DNA of 33,259 nucleotides from an uncultured Clostridia bacterium (GTDB lineage Bacteria; Bacillota; Clostridia; Christensenellales; Aristaeellaceae): the NCBI GenBank assembly GCA_946626395.1, contig CAMOUF010000207.1, forward strand, positions 1-33,259. Reading direction: 5' to 3'. Shown here in pieces: positions 1 through 8,320 of the stretch; the first letter of the stretch is position 1; every line of letters starts with the position of its first letter. The translations under genes and the position numbers were made by a program. The notes under the pieces are model-generated. The model had not been told where the DNA came from and searched no databases. It saw only the letters and a list, made by a program, of their open reading frames with translations.

Positions 1-112
1 CCAAAAGAAAAATGCCGGGATACGCTTCAGTATACAATGTTTTTCCCCCCTTTCGCAAGGGGAAGCGCCATTTTTTACATATGCGGTAAAATCATAAAAA
101 CCTGCTGGGCCA

Positions 113-556
113 TTATTTCCCCAGCCGCTTTTTCCTGCGCTCCTGGGCGGCGGCGTATTCTTCCTTTTCCTCGTCGGTTTCCGGTTGGTACACCGGCACG
201 GGCACGGGGCGCTCGTCATCGCCGATGGCCACGAACACGGCGTAAGCCCGGTTCACCATGGCGCGGGTTCCGTCCAGCTGCTCCACGAAGCTGTCCACCC
301 GGACCTCCATGGAGGTGCGCCCCGTCCATACCACCCGGGCCTCCTGCACCACGGTGTCGTTCAGGTAGGCGGGGGCGATGAAGGTCAGGTTGTCCACGCA
401 CACGGTGGTCACGGCGCAGCGGGCAAACCGCCGGGCGGCCACCGCCCCCACAATGTCGATCCAGGCCATGATCTGGCCGCCGAACAGACGGGGCCGCTTG
501 TAGCCGTTGCAGTGCTGAGGCAGGATGATCTGTACGCTGGTGGTGATTTCGCTCAT
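113..556 (-). CDS. Acyl-CoA thioesterase, hotdog fold
   Basis: This 147-residue protein resembles the YciA/BACH-type acyl-CoA hydrolases, which cleave acyl-CoA thioesters to free acid and CoA in the cytoplasm. Visible family features are the LFGGQIMAWID segment near residues 24-34, which forms the start of the hotdog helix with its catalytic Asp, the following VTTVCVDNLTFIAPA strand region, and a charged Lys/Arg tail typical of this group. The ATG at 556 was chosen over an in-frame upstream ATG at 622. It follows an AAGGAAG ribosome binding site and matches the usual family start MSEI-T. The upstream ATG would add 22 Lys-rich residues that overlap the promoter. It stands alone on the minus strand, diverging from the DUF2461 gene. 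The family assignment is firm; the natural substrate is unknown. Confidence 0.88.
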   Translation of the reverse strand: MSEITTSVQIILPQHCNGYKRPRLFGGQIMAWIDIVGAVAARRFARCAVTTVCVDNLTFIAPAYLNDTVVQEARVVWTGRTSMEVRVDSFVEQLDGTRAMVNRAYAVFVAIGDDERPVPVPVYQPETDEEKEEYAAAQERRKKRLGK

Positions 557-593
557 GAGGGCGTCTTCCTTTCGCTGCTTTTTTATCTTTTTC

Positions 594-622
594 AGTTTAT
601 CACAGATTGGCGGAAAAAACAA
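594..622 (-). promoter_or_regulatory. Sigma-A promoter of the thioesterase gene
   Basis: Read on the minus strand, TTGTTT (622-617) is followed after 17 bases by TAAACT (599-594), and a TGA directly before the -10 gives an extended -10. It lies about 38 bases upstream of the start codon at 556. Confidence 0.6.
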
Positions 623-664
623 ATTCCGTCATAGGCAAAGGGGGCGAAGCCCTGGAAAAAAAGT

Positions 665-844
665 GGCTCAATGTAAAAGTTTGTGGGGGGAACCGCTCTT
701 TGGATGCCAAAGAGCGGTTCCCCCCACACCCTCCTCCGAGAAAGCAATCAAGGACTGGCAACCGTACAATCTTCATTTTTTCATGCTTTACGAAGGAAAG
801 AGCCGTGAATGGATTGGTGTCTCCGCAAGATTTTGTATTGAACC
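665..844. repeat. Intergenic repeat with inverted ends, copy A
   Basis: This is one of three copies of a 170-182 bp element (others at 14090-14261 and 16647-16828). The ends are imperfect inverted repeats: GGCTCAATGTAAAAGTTTG on the left and the complement of a similar sequence on the right, ending in TTGAACC. Inside, 683-727 forms a perfect 21-bp stem with the 3-base loop ATG. The stretch from about 734 to 844 also matches copy C closely (CTCCGAGAAAGCAATC, ATGCTTTACG-AGGAAAGA). Short A-rich direct repeats (AAAAAAGT) flank both ends and could be a target duplication. There is no coding capacity, so it is best described as a MITE-like element. Confidence 0.8.
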
Positions 845-908
845 AAAAAAGTTTTTCTGGAATCGCACAGATTATGCATTTTCGCTACAATAATTGGAAG
901 GGGACGGC

Positions 909-937
909 TTGAATAAATGCGCCGTTTGCTTTATAAT
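909..937 (+). promoter_or_regulatory. Sigma-A promoter of the DUF2461 gene
   Basis: TTGAAT at 909-914 and a perfect TATAAT at 932-937 are separated by 17 bases, about 34 bases before the GTG start at 971. It probably also drives the phosphomannomutase gene downstream. Confidence 0.75.
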
Positions 938-970
938 AGAAGGCGATAGGAGCAAACAGGAGGCGCTTTT

Positions 971-1666
971 GTGTTTCAAGGCTTTGGAAAGGAATTGATT
1001 CCTTTCTTTCTCGACCTGCGGTTTCATAACGACAAATCCTTTATGGACGCCAACCGGGAGCGGTATTACCGGGAGGTGCGCCAGCCTTTTTATGATTTCA
1101 TCGGGGCCATGGGCCCGGGGATGCAGCTGATCGCCGAGGACATGGAGGTGCGGCCCAACAAGTGCCTTTCCCGCATCAACCGGGACACCCGGTTCAGCCG
1201 GGACAAGTCCCCCTACCGGGATCATTTGTGGGTATCCTTCCGGGAGGCGGGGCGGCCCAACGACGGCGCCCCCTTCTACTGGTTCGAGATCAGCCCCGAG
1301 GACGTGACCTGGGGCGTGGGTATTTGGGGAGAAACCCGGGAAATCATGGATGCCATGCGCAGGAAAATGGCGGCGCGGCCCGACGACTTCCTGCGGCTGC
1401 TTCCGGTGCTGCGGGACCGGGGCTTCTGCCTGGCGGGCCAGGAATGGAAGAAGATGAAGCCGCCGGAGGAATTGCCGGAATTGCTCCGGCCCTGGTATCT
1501 CAAAAAGCAGATCTACGCCCAACGGATGAACACTTCTTTGGCATGGATCCATTCGCCTGACATTGTGAAGCGGGTGATGGATGATTATACCGCGCTGGCC
1601 CCGCTGTACTGGATTTTCCGGGGCTGCGTGGAGGACGCCATGAACATGATGGAGCGGCAGGACTGA
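971..1666 (+). CDS. DUF2461 family protein
   Basis: This 231-residue cytoplasmic protein matches the DUF2461 (TIGR02453) family, whose function is not known. Family features seen are the N-terminal F-Q-G-F...FFLDLRFHNDKSFMDANRERY block and the SRINRDTRFSRDKSPYRDH block near residues 72-91, together with a full-length C-terminal half. Translation starts at GTG 971, 5-6 bases after an AGGAGG-type site at 959-964; no ATG is better placed. The gene lies 64 bases upstream of the phosphomannomutase gene in the same orientation and may share its transcript. There are no membrane segments or signal peptide. Family membership is confident; no role can be assigned from context. Confidence 0.9.
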   Translation: MFQGFGKELIPFFLDLRFHNDKSFMDANRERYYREVRQPFYDFIGAMGPGMQLIAEDMEVRPNKCLSRINRDTRFSRDKSPYRDHLWVSFREAGRPNDGAPFYWFEISPEDVTWGVGIWGETREIMDAMRRKMAARPDDFLRLLPVLRDRGFCLAGQEWKKMKPPEELPELLRPWYLKKQIYAQRMNTSLAWIHSPDIVKRVMDDYTALAPLYWIFRGCVEDAMNMMERQD

Positions 1667-1730
1667 AGGAATCTCTGTTCAACGATTTCCAAAGGCTTGC
1701 CGCCGAACAGAAACTGATTGGAGGAAATGT

Positions 1731-3239
1731 ATGAGTACTGGTTTGCGTGGGCTGAAAAGCGGCACGGACGTGCGCGGACGGGCGCTGGGCGATGGCGCGC
1801 CCCTGACGGGGGAGGTGGCCGCCCGGATCGGCGGGGCCTTTGTGGCCTGGCTGAAGAAGCGGGGCATTGACAATCCCCGGGTCGCCCTGGGACGGGATTC
1901 CCGCGTCACCGGCGAAGCGCTGCTGAACGCCTGCGCGGAGGGCTGCATGATGGCAGGGGCCCAGGTGGAAACCTACGGCATGTGCACCACCCCCGCCATG
2001 TATATGAGCCTGATCACCGAGGGCTTTGGCTGCGACGGTTCCGTGATGATCACCGCCAGCCACCATCCCTATGACCGCAACGGTCTGAAATTTTTTACCA
2101 AAGAGGGCGGCATCGACAGCCATGACCTGGACGCCATCCTGGATATCGCCGAAAGCGACGCGGCGCTGACCGGCGGCTCCTCCCCCATCGTGAAGCGGGA
2201 TTTCCTGCCGGTGTACTGCGAGCAGCTGAAGGACCGGGTGCGCAAAGGCCTGGACACCGACGTGCAAAAGCCCCTGCTGGGATTGCATGTGGTGGTGGAC
2301 GCGGGCAACGGCGCGGGCGGCTTCTACGCCAATCTCATGGAAGACTTGGGCGCGTGGGTGGAAGGCAGCCAGTTCCTGGAGCCGGACGGCATGTTCCCCA
2401 ACCATATCCCCAACCCGGAGAACGAGCAGGCCATGCAGTCCATCAGCGCTGCCGTGGTGAAGGTGGGGGCCGACCTGGGCGTGATCTTTGACACCGACTG
2501 CGACCGGGCCGCCATCGTGGACCATCACGGCCGGGAAATCAACCGCAACCGCCTGATCGCCCTGATTTCCGCCGTGCTGCTGGACAGGGAGCCCGGCCTC
2601 ACCATCGTCACCGACTCCGTCACCTCCTCCGGCCTGGCCCAGTTCATCATGGAATGGGGCGGCGAGCATTACCGCTATAAGCGGGGCTACCGCAACGTGA
2701 TCGACGAGGCCAAGCGCCTGAACGAGGCGGGGCTCAACTGCCCCCTGGCTATCGAAACCAGCGGCCACGCCGCCCTGCGGGAAAACCATTTCCTGGATGA
2801 CGGCATGTATCTGGTCACAGTGCTGATCTGCGAAGCCATGCGCTTAAAGAAAGAGGGCAAGGAGCTCACCGACCTGATTGCCGATCTGCGGGAGCCGGTG
2901 GAAAGCACGGAGATCCGCCTGGACATCACCGCCGAGGATTTCCGGGCCGCGGGCCGCGCCGCCATCGAAAAGGTGATGGACCACGCCGCCTTCGCCCCCG
3001 GCTGGCATATCGCCCCCGATAACCGGGAGGGCGTGCGCATCAATTTCGACCTGGACGAGGGGCTGATGAACGGCTGGTTCCTGCTGCGCCTCAGCGTGCA
3101 TGACCCGGTGCTGCCCCTGAACATCGAAAGCGATGTGAAGGGCGGCGTGAAGCAAATGGCCAAGGCCCTGCTGGATGTGCTGGAAGGCGTGGATGGCATC
3201 GACCTGAGCAAGCTCAAAGCCTTCGTGGGCCAGGAATAA
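1731..3239 (+). CDS. Phosphomannomutase / phosphoglucomutase
   Basis: This 502-residue enzyme belongs to the alpha-D-phosphohexomutase superfamily, which interconverts hexose 1- and 6-phosphates for nucleotide-sugar synthesis and glycolysis. All four active-site elements are visible: the phosphoserine loop TASHHPYDRNG with Ser110, the metal-binding loop DTDCDR at 254-259, the sugar-specificity loop ETSGHAALREN from residue 342, and a C-terminal phosphate-binding region around DNREGVRI. Ser-His-His in the first loop fits bacterial phosphomannomutases (ManB/AlgC-like). The sequence does not decide between mannose and glucose specificity, so no symbol is given. A GGAGG site lies seven bases before the ATG. 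The next two genes follow closely in the same direction, suggesting an operon ending after transketolase. Confidence 0.92.
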   Translation: MSTGLRGLKSGTDVRGRALGDGAPLTGEVAARIGGAFVAWLKKRGIDNPRVALGRDSRVTGEALLNACAEGCMMAGAQVETYGMCTTPAMYMSLITEGFGCDGSVMITASHHPYDRNGLKFFTKEGGIDSHDLDAILDIAESDAALTGGSSPIVKRDFLPVYCEQLKDRVRKGLDTDVQKPLLGLHVVVDAGNGAGGFYANLMEDLGAWVEGSQFLEPDGMFPNHIPNPENEQAMQSISAAVVKVGADLGVIFDTDCDRAAIVDHHGREINRNRLIALISAVLLDREPGLTIVTDSVTSSGLAQFIMEWGGEHYRYKRGYRNVIDEAKRLNEAGLNCPLAIETSGHAALRENHFLDDGMYLVTVLICEAMRLKKEGKELTDLIADLREPVESTEIRLDITAEDFRAAGRAAIEKVMDHAAFAPGWHIAPDNREGVRINFDLDEGLMNGWFLLRLSVHDPVLPLNIESDVKGGVKQMAKALLDVLEGVDGIDLSKLKAFVGQE

Positions 3240-3273
3240 AGGAAAAAATCAGGGACAAGGGAGGAAGAATCCT

Positions 3274-3699
3274 ATGAGCAAAAAGCTGGGAGCCCTGATT
3301 TGCGTTCTTTCCGCCGTGGCGCTGTGCCTGTCCGCCGTGAATCTGTATCTGACCCTGGCCCCCAGAAAACAGGCGGACCCCGACGTGCAGTACGTTCTGT
3401 ATCTGGGCACCAACGATCAAAATACCAACGAGCCGGTTTTCCCCCCGGAAGAGGCCAAGGAAAAGCTGAAAAGCATCCTGATCCGGACCTTCGGCGGCTA
3501 CACCATCCAGGAAGCCAACGGCGGCTGGATCGACGACTGGGGAACGGCGTATCAGGAATACACCCTGGTGATTTATCTCAGCGATACCACGCTGGACAAG
3601 GTGCATGCCCTGTGCGGCGAGCTGATTGAGACCTTCCATCAAAGCTCCGTGCTGATTCAGGCCAACGAAACCAAAACCGAATTTTATTCCGGCAAATAA
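3274..3699 (+). CDS. Membrane-anchored DUF3574-like protein
   Basis: This 141-residue protein has an N-terminal hydrophobic segment (residues about 5-28) that is either a signal peptide or a single membrane anchor, placing the remainder outside. The soluble part, with YVLYLGTND, a central FGGYTIQEANGGW segment and FHQSSVLIQ near the end, resembles the layout of DUF3574, a small ferredoxin-like domain of unknown function. That resemblance is recalled from the pattern and is not certain. A GGGAGGAAG site precedes the ATG. The gene lies between phosphomannomutase and transketolase with short gaps and is probably cotranscribed. Its function is unknown. Confidence 0.75.
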   Translation: MSKKLGALICVLSAVALCLSAVNLYLTLAPRKQADPDVQYVLYLGTNDQNTNEPVFPPEEAKEKLKSILIRTFGGYTIQEANGGWIDDWGTAYQEYTLVIYLSDTTLDKVHALCGELIETFHQSSVLIQANETKTEFYSGK

Positions 3700-3755
3700 A
3701 CGTTATATGAAAAGAAACACCCAGGATCAACAAAAAAACGGGAGGAATGATTGCC

Positions 3756-5732
3756 ATGGACATCCGTCAATTAACCGTCAATAACATCCGCACCCTGGCC
3801 GCCGACACCGTGCAGAAGGCCAACAGCGGCCATCCCGGCGCCCCCATGGGCATGGCCCCCATGGCCTATGCCGTGTGGATGAACGCCATGAAGCATAACC
3901 CCAAGGACCCCGCCTGGCCGGACCGCGACCGGTTCGTGCTCTCCTCCGGCCACGCCAGCGCCCTGATTTACACCATGCTGCATTTGACCGGCTATGGCCT
4001 GACCATGGACGATATGAAGCAGTTCCGCCAGTGGGGCAGCAAGACCCCCGGCCATCCCGAATACCGCCACACCGTGGGCGTGGAAACCACCACCGGCCCC
4101 CTGGGCCAGGGCGTGGCCAACGCCGTGGGCTTCGCTATCGCCGAAACCATGCTGGCCGCCCACTTTAACCGGCCCAATTTCCCCATTGTGGACCACCGGG
4201 TGTACGCCTTCTGCGGCGACGGCTGCATGATGGAGGGCATCGCCAGCGAGGCCGCCTCCCTGGCCGGCACCCTGAAGCTGGGCAAGCTGACCCTGCTTTA
4301 TGACGACAACGAAATCTCCATTGAAGGCAACACCGATATCGCCTTCCGGGAAAACGTGCCCGCCCGCTTTGAAGCCTATGGCTGGCAGGTGATCCGCCTC
4401 CAGGACGGCAACGACGTGGACGCCATCACCGCCGCCATCGAGGAAGCCAAGCAGGACGAGCGGCCCACCCTGATCGTGTGCCCCACCAAGATCGGCTTCG
4501 GCTGCCCCGCCAAGGAAGGCAAGTCCTCCGCTCACGGCGAACCCCTGGGCGTGGACAACGTGAAGGAAACCAAGAAGAACCTGGGCATGCCCGAGGACGA
4601 TTTCTGCGTGCTGCCCGAGGTGTATGACCACGCCAAGGCCCAGATGGAAAAGAACGAAAAGGCCGAGGCCGCCTGGAACGATCTGTTCGTGGCCTACTGC
4701 AAGGCGTATCCCGAGCTGGCCGAGGAATGGGAAGCCTGGCACAGCAGCGAGCTGCCCGACGACGTGGCGCTCAACGACGCCCTGTGGGCCTGGGACGCCA
4801 ATATGGCCACCCGCGCCACCTCCGGCGAAATGATCAACCGGCTGGCCAAGCTGCTCCCCAACCTGGTGGGCGGCAGCGCCGACCTGGCCCCCTCCAACAA
4901 GACCAACATCAAGGACGGCGGCGATTACTCCGCTGAAAACCGGGCGGGCCGGAACCTGCACTTTGGCGTCCGGGAGCACGCCATGGCGGCCATCTGCAAC
5001 GGCATCGCCCTCCACGGCGGCCTGCGGGTGTTCTGCGGCACTTTCTTCGTGTTCAGCGATTATATGAAGCACGCCATGCGCATGAGCGCCATCATGAAGC
5101 TGCCCGTCACCTATGTGCTCACCCATGACTCCATTGGCGTAGGCGAGGACGGCGCGACCCATGAGCCCATCGAGCAGCTGGCGGGCCTCAGGGCCATTCC
5201 CGATATGCTGGTGTTCCGCCCCGCCGACGGCAAGGAAACCACTGCCGCCTGGCTCACCGCCCTCACCGCCGGGCTGCCCACCTGCCTGGTGCTGACCAGG
5301 CAGAACCTGCCCCAGTATGAAGGCAGCGGCTGCGAAGCCATGAAGGGCGGCTATATCCTGGCCGATTCCGAAAAGGAAACCCCCGACGTGCTGCTGCTGG
5401 CCTCCGGCTCCGAGGTGGAGCAGATGATGGGCGCCAGGGAAGAACTCAAGAAGGACGGCATCGACGCCCGGGTCATTTCCATGCCCTGCATGGAGCTGTT
5501 CTTAAAGCAGCCCAAGGAATATCAGGACAAGGTCATTCCGCCCTGCGTCCGCGCCCGGGTCAGCATGGAAGCCGGGGTCACCATGCCCTGGTACCGCTTC
5601 ACCGGCCTGGACGGCAAGGCTCTGGGCATCGATCACTTCGGCGCTTCCGCTCCCGCGGCGACCCTGTTCAGGGAATTCGGCTTCACCGTGGAAAACGCGG
5701 TGAAGGCCGCCAAGGAAGTCGTCCGGAAATAA
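3756..5732 (+). CDS. tkt: Transketolase
   Basis: This 658-residue protein is a full-length thiamine-diphosphate transketolase of the non-oxidative pentose phosphate pathway, moving two-carbon units between sugar phosphates. Seen in order are NSGHPGAPMG with the conserved His26, TTGPLGQG (112-119), the cofactor and metal motif GDGCMMEG (154-161) with DDNEISI (183-189), and FGVREHAM in the pyrimidine-binding domain carrying the catalytic Glu. The ATG at 3756 is preferred to the ATG at 3747 because the GGAGG at 3741-3745 is only one base from the latter but ten from the former. A weak hairpin terminator follows the stop. It is encoded as one polypeptide, not as the split N/C-subunit form common in many Clostridia. 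Confidence 0.97.
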   Translation: MDIRQLTVNNIRTLAADTVQKANSGHPGAPMGMAPMAYAVWMNAMKHNPKDPAWPDRDRFVLSSGHASALIYTMLHLTGYGLTMDDMKQFRQWGSKTPGHPEYRHTVGVETTTGPLGQGVANAVGFAIAETMLAAHFNRPNFPIVDHRVYAFCGDGCMMEGIASEAASLAGTLKLGKLTLLYDDNEISIEGNTDIAFRENVPARFEAYGWQVIRLQDGNDVDAITAAIEEAKQDERPTLIVCPTKIGFGCPAKEGKSSAHGEPLGVDNVKETKKNLGMPEDDFCVLPEVYDHAKAQMEKNEKAEAAWNDLFVAYCKAYPELAEEWEAWHSSELPDDVALNDALWAWDANMATRATSGEMINRLAKLLPNLVGGSADLAPSNKTNIKDGGDYSAENRAGRNLHFGVREHAMAAICNGIALHGGLRVFCGTFFVFSDYMKHAMRMSAIMKLPVTYVLTHDSIGVGEDGATHEPIEQLAGLRAIPDMLVFRPADGKETTAAWLTALTAGLPTCLVLTRQNLPQYEGSGCEAMKGGYILADSEKETPDVLLLASGSEVEQMMGAREELKKDGIDARVISMPCMELFLKQPKEYQDKVIPPCVRARVSMEAGVTMPWYRFTGLDGKALGIDHFGASAPAATLFREFGFTVENAVKAAKEVVRK

Positions 5733-5746
5733 TCCGTTTTCCATTG

Positions 5747-5780
5747 CAGCCTGGGGCGCCCGCGCGCGCTCCAGGCTGTT
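5747..5780 (+). terminator. Candidate terminator after transketolase
   Basis: CAGCCTGG (5747-5754) pairs with CCAGGCTG (5771-5778), and the GC-rich interior can extend the stem. Only a short T tract follows, so this is a weak or Rho-assisted terminator at best. Confidence 0.5.
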
Positions 5781-5808
5781 TGCAAATTCCAGTGAAAGGT
5801 ATCGCGGC

Positions 5809-6756
5809 ATGAAAAAGCAAATCGTGGTTCTGGTTTTCCTTTTTGTATGGGTTCTTTTGTCTTCTTCCGCCCAGGCGGAACGGCAGCCTGCGGAGTTTAC
5901 TTTTACCCGGAACGAGGAAGACTTTACCCTTGCCTGGGGAAGCGGCCTGGAGGAAATCGCCGCCTGCGGCATAAACGGCATGACGGCGGAAGCCTTTTAT
6001 CCTGCCCGGCTTCCCCTGTGGGCAGACCCGTCTGTCATGAGCCCCGCCGTGGCAGGCTACACCGCCGCTTCCAGCACCGTCAAGATCCGCTTCCACGGCC
6101 TGGATGTGGACCGGGCCGAGCTGTATTGCTACTGCGGCCGGAATGAGGACGGGGAAATGGAGCGGGAGCAGGCCCAGCTGTATATGGTCAAGCTGGAAAA
6201 ATATGCGTATCCCGATGAAGGCATGCTCTCCGCCCTGCTGGAGGAGCTGTTCGCAACCTTTGGCCAGGCAAAAGAAGAAGAAGCCACCACACAAGGCTTC
6301 GCCATGATCACCACGGATCAGGGCATCTATAACGGCCCCGTGACCACCATCCGCCGCACCTACCCCTGGCGGGGAGCCAACCATACGGGCCTGCGCCTGA
6401 CCGCGGATTACAATGATTTTCGGCAGTCCTACGACAGCATCATCATTTACCTGGGTATGACCAACCTGGACGAAGCCCTGATGGAAGCGGCGGACAATGC
6501 GGCGGTGCAGGCTTCTCCGGAGCAGGTGACGGTGGAAAAGCGGATCGCCCTGCGGGACGAGAACAAGCAATCCGTGATGCGGCTGGAAGAAGGAACGATG
6601 CTGCATGTGGTGGGCTATGATAAGGCGCTGAACATGTTTGAGGTGGTCGTGGTGGACGAAAGCGGCGAATCATCCTCCGAACCCATCAGCGGCTATGTGC
6701 ACGGGGACAATCTGTCCACCTCCCGGGAAGAGCTGCTCCGGCTCTTCCCCCAATAA
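5809..6756 (+). CDS. Exported protein with C-terminal SH3-like domain
   Basis: This 315-residue protein starts with a clear signal peptide (charged MKKQ, hydrophobic core to about residue 20, cleavage after AQA). The middle section is not recognised. Residues about 240-300 have the pattern of a bacterial SH3 domain: a sensitising strand VEKRIALRDE, then MRLEEGTMLHVVGYD, then a closing GYVHGDNLS. Such domains bind peptidoglycan or surface polymers, so a cell-envelope role is plausible but inferred. A GAAAGG site lies ten bases before the ATG. The next gene begins 37 bases later. There are no catalytic motifs, and an enzyme function is not suggested. Confidence 0.75.
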   Translation: MKKQIVVLVFLFVWVLLSSSAQAERQPAEFTFTRNEEDFTLAWGSGLEEIAACGINGMTAEAFYPARLPLWADPSVMSPAVAGYTAASSTVKIRFHGLDVDRAELYCYCGRNEDGEMEREQAQLYMVKLEKYAYPDEGMLSALLEELFATFGQAKEEEATTQGFAMITTDQGIYNGPVTTIRRTYPWRGANHTGLRLTADYNDFRQSYDSIIIYLGMTNLDEALMEAADNAAVQASPEQVTVEKRIALRDENKQSVMRLEEGTMLHVVGYDKALNMFEVVVVDESGESSSEPISGYVHGDNLSTSREELLRLFPQ

Positions 6757-6793
6757 ATCCGGATCAAGCGAAGGCCGAAAGGACAAATACTTT

Positions 6794-7216
6794 ATGACCG
6801 CCAAAGAAATGTGGGCCCTGTACGGGGAAAAGGGAGCATACGACGCCTGGCAGTTTGGCGGCGACCCGGACGGGCTGGCCGCGCTTGTGCTGGCGGGACA
6901 AAAGACGGCCACGGCCTCGGCCTTTCCCCTGTATGAAGCGGAGGGCGAGCCCCTGCCCCGGGCGGGGGAATACAGCGTGATCCTGAACAGCCGAAACGAG
7001 GCTGTGTGTGTCATCCGCACCACCCAGGTGTATATTGCTCCGTTTCACGAGGTCACAGCCGCCCATGCCGCCCGGGAGGGAGAGGACGATTTGAGCCTTG
7101 CTTCCTGGCGGCAGGTGCACCGGGTTTTTTTCACAAAAGAATTGGCCGCCATCGGCCAGCCCTTTGAGGAGGAGATGCCGGTGGTGTGCGAGGAATTTGA
7201 ACGGGTATTTCCCTGA
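6794..7216 (+). CDS. ASCH domain protein
   Basis: This 140-residue cytoplasmic protein matches the ASCH fold (YhfF-like branch), a PUA-related domain thought to bind RNA or modified nucleotides. Typical elements are FGGDPDGLAALVLAGQKTATAS near the N terminus, ending in the conserved G-x-K-T-A-T, then PRAGEYSVILNSR and VCVIRTTQV strands, and the C-terminal EGEDDLSLASWRQVHRVFF segment. An in-frame reading extends far upstream into the preceding gene; the ATG at 6794 was chosen because an AAAGGA site stands about ten bases before it and the family starts here. It is followed closely by the YczE-like gene. Family assignment is confident, but the biological role is not established. Confidence 0.88.
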   Translation: MTAKEMWALYGEKGAYDAWQFGGDPDGLAALVLAGQKTATASAFPLYEAEGEPLPRAGEYSVILNSRNEAVCVIRTTQVYIAPFHEVTAAHAAREGEDDLSLASWRQVHRVFFTKELAAIGQPFEEEMPVVCEEFERVFP

Positions 7217-7249
7217 ATCAGATCACACAGGAAGATGGAGAACAGCTTT

Positions 7250-7894
7250 ATGGACCAATTGAAAACCCCGCTGATGAAGCGCAGGATCGTGATGGCGCTG
7301 GCGGGCATGCTGCTGGCGGGGGTCAGCGTGGGATTGTTTAAGCGCGCCTTTTTCGGGGTGGACCCCTTCCAGTGCCTGTGCGCGGGACTGAACAACCTGA
7401 TTCCCATTCACTTTGGCACCCTCTATATGATCATCAACGCGGTGATGCTGATCGCTGTCTTTTTCCTGGACAGGCACTACATCGGCATTTCCACGTTTAT
7501 TAACCTGTTTCTGCTGGGCTATGTGGCGGAATTTACGGAAGGGCTGCTGGCGAAAATCTTCGGCATGCCCACCCTGCCGGGGCAGATCGCCTTCCTGCTG
7601 GCGGGCATCGTGCTGTCCTGCATTGCGGCAGCCCTGTATTACACCGCCGACCTGGGCGTGTCCGCCTACGACGCCATTCCCCTGCACATTGCGGACAAGC
7701 GGCCCCGGCTGTTTGGGAAAGCCGTTCCCTTCCGGGCAGTGCGCATCTGCACGGATTTGATCTGCACCCTGCTGGGGTTCCTGATGGGCTGCGTGCCCGG
7801 GGTGGGCACGGTGATCACGGCCCTGTTCATGGGCCCGCTGATCACCTTCTTCCGCAAAACCATTTCCGATCCCCTGCTGAAAAAAGCGATCTAA
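7250..7894 (+). CDS. YczE/YitT-type membrane protein
   Basis: This protein of about 214 residues has five or so hydrophobic segments and matches the YczE/YyaS/YitT group of integral membrane proteins, whose transport or regulatory role is not settled. Family-like elements are the N-terminal GVSVGLFKRAFFGVDPFQCLCAGL stretch, with a glycine and FGxDP turn, and ADLGVSAYDAIPL in the second half. Two starts are possible. ATG 7250 has a GGAG site nine bases upstream, while ATG 7235 lies directly against the AGGAAG; the former is used here. The ASCH gene ends 33 bases upstream, so cotranscription is likely. Confidence 0.82.
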   Translation: MDQLKTPLMKRRIVMALAGMLLAGVSVGLFKRAFFGVDPFQCLCAGLNNLIPIHFGTLYMIINAVMLIAVFFLDRHYIGISTFINLFLLGYVAEFTEGLLAKIFGMPTLPGQIAFLLAGIVLSCIAAALYYTADLGVSAYDAIPLHIADKRPRLFGKAVPFRAVRICTDLICTLLGFLMGCVPGVGTVITALFMGPLITFFRKTISDPLLKKAI

Positions 7895-7946
7895 TACTTT
7901 TCCTCTTTTAAAATCATACAGTCATGATGCAAAGGAAAACGACGAA

Positions 7947-8189
7947 GCAGGGGCCTATGTGATCCTACCCCTGCACCAAAGGATTTCATCCTCTGGACTC
8001 CAATAGCGGATAACGCTTGAGATGAAAAAACAACATGGTTCCCGCTGATGCTGGGAGGAACGCGGAAGATTGAATTGGCGCCGTGGTGCTTCTGGCCCGG
8101 CGGCAAAGCCGCCAACCCGGATGCAAAGCATCCGGGGAAAGCCAGGGAATCATCCCCCTGGCGCAGGTCTGGGCGCGCGCAGCGCCCAG
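7947..8189. repeat. Array of tandem hairpins upstream of pyruvate kinase
   Basis: The 426-base gap between the YczE-like gene and pyruvate kinase holds a run of separate hairpins: 7947-7974 (stem GCAGGGG), 7976-7996 (CCAAAGGAT stem with TTC loop), 8038-8061 (weak), 8099-8113 (GGCGGC-AAA-GCCGCC), 8116-8136 (CCCGGATGC-AAA-GCATCCGGG), 8141-8162 (GCCAGGG stem) and 8169-8189 (CTGGGCGC stem). Several share an AAA or TTC triloop. Whether it is an intergenic repeat element, a structured leader RNA or a terminator cluster is open. No convincing open reading frame lies here, and the promoter of pyruvate kinase could not be placed with confidence (a weak TTGAGA...TTAGAA near 8220-8248 is possible). Confidence 0.65.
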
Positions 8190-8320
8190 CGTTCCTCTTT
8201 GCTGTATTTGAAAACCATCCTTGAGAACATACTTGTTATGATTTTAGAACGCGAATAAATAAGACGGAAAAGCTCTTCCATATGAAAAAAATAATGCCAC
8301 CAATGAAAGGAGAAATCCCC

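Noticed and set aside
525-912. Small plus-strand frames running through repeat copy A
   Set aside because: They cross a hairpin repeat and a promoter; no ribosome binding site or similarity.
1500-2789. Minus-strand frame opposite phosphomannomutase
   Set aside because: Antisense of a gene with complete motifs; no ribosome binding site and biased composition.
3747-3755. ATG at 3747 as the transketolase start
   Set aside because: Only one base from the GGAGG site; the ATG at 3756 has proper spacing and the usual family N terminus.
3771-5162. Minus-strand frame opposite transketolase
   Set aside because: Gly/His/Val-rich antisense translation with no family resemblance.
8099-8189. Possible CRISPR array
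   Set aside because: The units are hairpins of differing sequence and length, not direct repeats with spacers, and no cas genes are present.
8070-8258. 62-codon frame in the hairpin array
   Set aside because: Its codons come from inverted repeats; the composition is not protein-like.
7920-8320. Possible known riboswitch upstream of pyk
   Set aside because: No recognised conserved core could be matched by eye; the structure is a simple run of hairpins.
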